A DNA stretch of 64,000 nucleotides, from IMG/VR virus record IMGVR_UViG_3300026097_000008, positions 1-64,000 of that record, one strand, 5' to 3'. Of the stretch, positions 62,293 through 64,000 are shown one piece after another. The stretch's first letter is position 1, and every line of letters starts with the position of its first letter. The notes beneath the pieces are model-generated. The model had not been told where the DNA came from. It did no database searches and saw nothing but the letters and a program-made list of their open reading frames with translations. The position numbers and the translations under genes were made by a program. Source of the DNA: a virus.

Positions 62293-62730
62293 ATGAGTGA
62301 AGAAACTATTGTATGTAGTGGTGCACTGGTCTATGCCCTTGATACTAGACGCTTTTTGTTCTTACATAGAGCACAAGGCAAGAGATCTAACCTATGGGGA
62401 CTAGTAGGAGGTACTAATGAAGGTGCTGAAACTCCGTGGGAAGGCTTACAACGTGAAATTTTTGAAGAAATTGGTGAAATTTCTATAAAAAAGACCATAC
62501 CATTAGAGACATTCGTGTCTAATGATAGTAAATTTCTATTTCATACCTACCTTTGTGTAGTTGATACAGAGTTTTTGCCTAAACTTAACATTGAACACAA
62601 CGGATATGCATGGACTGAGTTTAATAAGTGGCCAAAACCTTTACATCATGGATTAAAAAATACGCTATCTAATAAAATTAACCTTACAAAATTAGAAACA
62701 GTATTTAAAGTAATAGACCTGTTGGAGTAA
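62293..62730 (+). CDS. Nudix hydrolase (145 aa)
   Basis: Hydrolyses a nucleoside diphosphate linked to another moiety. The Nudix box is clear: GGTNEGAETPWEGLQREIFEEIGEI (about 39-63), with REIFEEIG intact. Substrates in phages range from mutagenic dNTPs to RNA caps and nucleotide sugars; the glycan genes here make NDP-sugars one option. It has no clear Shine-Dalgarno and starts 14 nt after the gp15 stop. Confidence 0.88.
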   Translation: MSEETIVCSGALVYALDTRRFLFLHRAQGKRSNLWGLVGGTNEGAETPWEGLQREIFEEIGEISIKKTIPLETFVSNDSKFLFHTYLCVVDTEFLPKLNIEHNGYAWTEFNKWPKPLHHGLKNTLSNKINLTKLETVFKVIDLLE

Positions 62731-62732
62731 TA

Positions 62733-63092
62733 ATGAAAGATAACACAGTTATTGAAAATGATTGGGGCAAAGAAATTATTTGGGCAAATTACAGTACTCA
62801 TGGTTGTAAAATTATGCTCTTTGAAAAACAAGGAGGCAAAACTCCGTTCTATTTTAATAAAACAATGGAAAAAACATGGTTTATTAATCACGGTGTATTT
62901 GTTATAAGATGGGTAGATACAGATGACGGTAAAATGTATCAACAAGAACTAAAAGAAGGTTCGGTCTTTCACGTAGAAACATTAAAACCCTGTTCTATTG
63001 AATGTACAAGCATAAACGGAAGTATTACTGAATCTAATAGTGGCATTGTAGAGAATGATGTGTATATAACTTTAGATAGGACACACTTTTGA
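62733..63092 (+). CDS. Cupin-like sugar-pathway protein (119 aa)
   Basis: 119 residues with WGKEIIWANYSTHGCKIMLFEKQGGKTPF (about 12-40), a pattern like mannose-6-phosphate isomerase type II cupins, though the usual His residues are partly lost (NKTMEKTWFINHGVF). It might bind a sugar nucleotide or be catalytically dead. It lies directly after the Nudix gene with GGAG before the ATG. The stop overlaps the next ATG (TGATG). Confidence 0.7.
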   Translation: MKDNTVIENDWGKEIIWANYSTHGCKIMLFEKQGGKTPFYFNKTMEKTWFINHGVFVIRWVDTDDGKMYQQELKEGSVFHVETLKPCSIECTSINGSITESNSGIVENDVYITLDRTHF

Positions 63093-63343
63093 TGTTAAAA
63101 ATTAGCCAAAGTCGACAATTTAAAAAAGATATAAAGAAATTTAAGCAAGGTGCAAAGAAAATAACAAATCCATTCTTGCAAAAAGAGTATGATGAGCTAC
63201 TAATAAGGTTTATTGATCAATGTAATATTATAGATAACGCCCATAGCTCGGAATATAATGGAAATATAGATCCAAGAACCATAAGAGATAATGTTATGGA
63301 AATGTCTTTTTTACGAGAAAAATTAAATAGCTTATTAAATTAA
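63092..63343 (+). CDS. Small conserved-looking protein (83 aa)
   Basis: 83 residues, basic at the start (LKISQSRQFKKDIKKFKQGAKKI) then acidic and helical. I recall small T4-like phage proteins of this kind in the structural region, function unknown. An ATG at 63092 overlapping the previous TGA is chosen; a TTG at 63089 is the alternative. It converges on and overlaps the next gene by 9 nt. Confidence 0.7.
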   Translation: MLKISQSRQFKKDIKKFKQGAKKITNPFLQKEYDELLIRFIDQCNIIDNAHSSEYNGNIDPRTIRDNVMEMSFLREKLNSLLN

Positions 63344-64000
63344 GCTTAATCTTTTAACCACGATAGCTCCTACCATAGGAGCATGTGCTGTACACACATA
63401 TCTGTAAGTGCCGCTAAAGGATTCTGGAATTCTCCAATACAGATGTCCTCTGTCAGGATCATGGCTTGCACCGTCTACAACTTGTTCTGTCACATTTCCA
63501 TTATCGCTTACATGAAAAACTCCAGTTGGCAACGGATTGCCTACTGAATCTTGAATTTCTGTAGGATGGCCTGCTGCTTGAGATAAATCAAAACAAATAG
63601 TTGTACCAGATATTGCATATATTGTTGGATTTTGGCCTGAATAATGACTATTGAACTCGTATGCTGTAAATCCTACTGCTGTTGTTCTCAAAGTGACAAT
63701 TGCATGTTCAAATTGACTGTCTATTGTTAATCCTGCTGAATTTGCATCTGTCAAATCTCTAAATCTTTCTGCGCCAGCAACTATATTACTAGAAATAGTG
63801 ATAGTATCTGTCGAAGCGTCTGTTAACATACTAATACCATTACCTGGAACAAAAGTTAATGTATCTGTTGTTGTATCAGCTGATATAGTTGTTTGTGAAG
63901 GAACAGTGTTTACAGCAATATTACTAAATGCATTTTGATTAGCATCTCCGCCACCGCCTCCTGTGGCAGGATCTGCTGGAACCCAATTTGATCCATTCCA
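63335..64000 (-). CDS. Partial tail-fibre-type protein with cupredoxin-like C-terminus
   Basis: An open frame of 222 codons that runs off the right edge, so the N-terminus is missing. It begins in the window with WNGSNWVPADPATGGGGG, a common entry in tail-fibre or appendage repeats, then Thr/Ser-rich beta segments. The last 100 residues resemble plastocyanin-type cupredoxins: GHPTEIQDSVGNP then TYRYVCTAHAPMVGAIVVK, giving a possible copper site of His, Cys, His and Met. An internal ATG at 63829 is not a likely start. Confidence 0.75.
   Translation of the reverse strand, partial: WNGSNWVPADPATGGGGGDANQNAFSNIAVNTVPSQTTISADTTTDTLTFVPGNGISMLTDASTDTITISSNIVAGAERFRDLTDANSAGLTIDSQFEHAIVTLRTTAVGFTAYEFNSHYSGQNPTIYAISGTTICFDLSQAAGHPTEIQDSVGNPLPTGVFHVSDNGNVTEQVVDGASHDPDRGHLYWRIPESFSGTYRYVCTAHAPMVGAIVVKRLSLI

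Overview
The window is part of the genome of a T4-like, contractile-tailed bacteriophage. It contains recognisable relatives of T4 gp17 and gp16 (terminase), gp4 (head completion), gp13 and gp14 (neck), gp15 (sheath stabiliser), gp18 (sheath), gp19 (tube), gp32, UvsX, UvsY, UvsW, gp41 (helicase), gp61 (primase) and probably gp62. Several proteins resemble those of marine T4-like phages (cyanophages and pelagiphages) more than T4 itself, but I see no photosynthesis gene. Kdo-synthesis genes point to a Gram-negative host. The host cannot be named from this sequence.

Layout. (1) 1-550: a non-coding stretch with five DnaA-box matches, a candidate origin. (2) 0.5-10.9 kb, plus strand: an early region of about 22 near-identical cassettes. 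Each has a TTGACA-N17-TATA(G/C)T promoter, a short leader ending in GAGGGC and one to four small genes, most of unknown function. The exceptions are an AAA+ ATPase, a YubB-like protein and three tRNAs (CAT, Arg-TCT, Leu-TAA). (3) 10.9-12.3 kb: convergent terminators, a small minus-strand gene and a hairpin-rich, mostly non-coding stretch. (4) 12.3-18.5 kb, minus strand: a replication operon (primase, 40-residue protein, carbamoyltransferase, DnaB-type helicase, PHP-less DnaE-type polymerase, 2OG-Fe(II) oxygenase). (5) 18.5-38.4 kb, mostly minus strand: UvsW and probable gp62 mixed with many sugar, methyl-transfer and glycosyl-transfer genes (KdsA, KdsB, MetK, FkbM and other methyltransferases, GT-A, GT-B and GT29 glycosyltransferases, an asparagine synthase, cupins). 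(6) 38.4-41.3 kb: UvsY, UvsX and gp32. (7) 41.4-64 kb: terminase, neck, sheath, tube and accessory virion genes, with gp14-gp15, a Nudix hydrolase and small genes on the plus strand.

Regulation. Early genes use host-type sigma-70 promoters. Replication and virion genes carry T4-type late octamers (TATAAATA, GATAAATA). In several genes the late octamer lies exactly 5 nt before the ATG, and in two genes a perfect TATAAT lies exactly 6 nt before it. Both spacings put the A of ATG at the predicted +1, so leaderless mRNAs are predicted.

Most interesting signal: after the AAA+ ATPase gene (8541-8713) lie four consecutive hairpins, each showing GCCCTC in its loop, ending in an intrinsic terminator. 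GCCCTC is the exact complement of GAGGGC, found just before 18 of 21 promoter-proximal early start codons but not before the operon-internal genes I checked. The tRNA-operon terminator carries the same 10-nt loop, TGTGCCCTCG, on an unrelated stem. I infer a phage regulatory RNA, or a multi-loop binding platform, that could act on the whole early regulon. All calls are by eye from sequence; no search or folding program was run.
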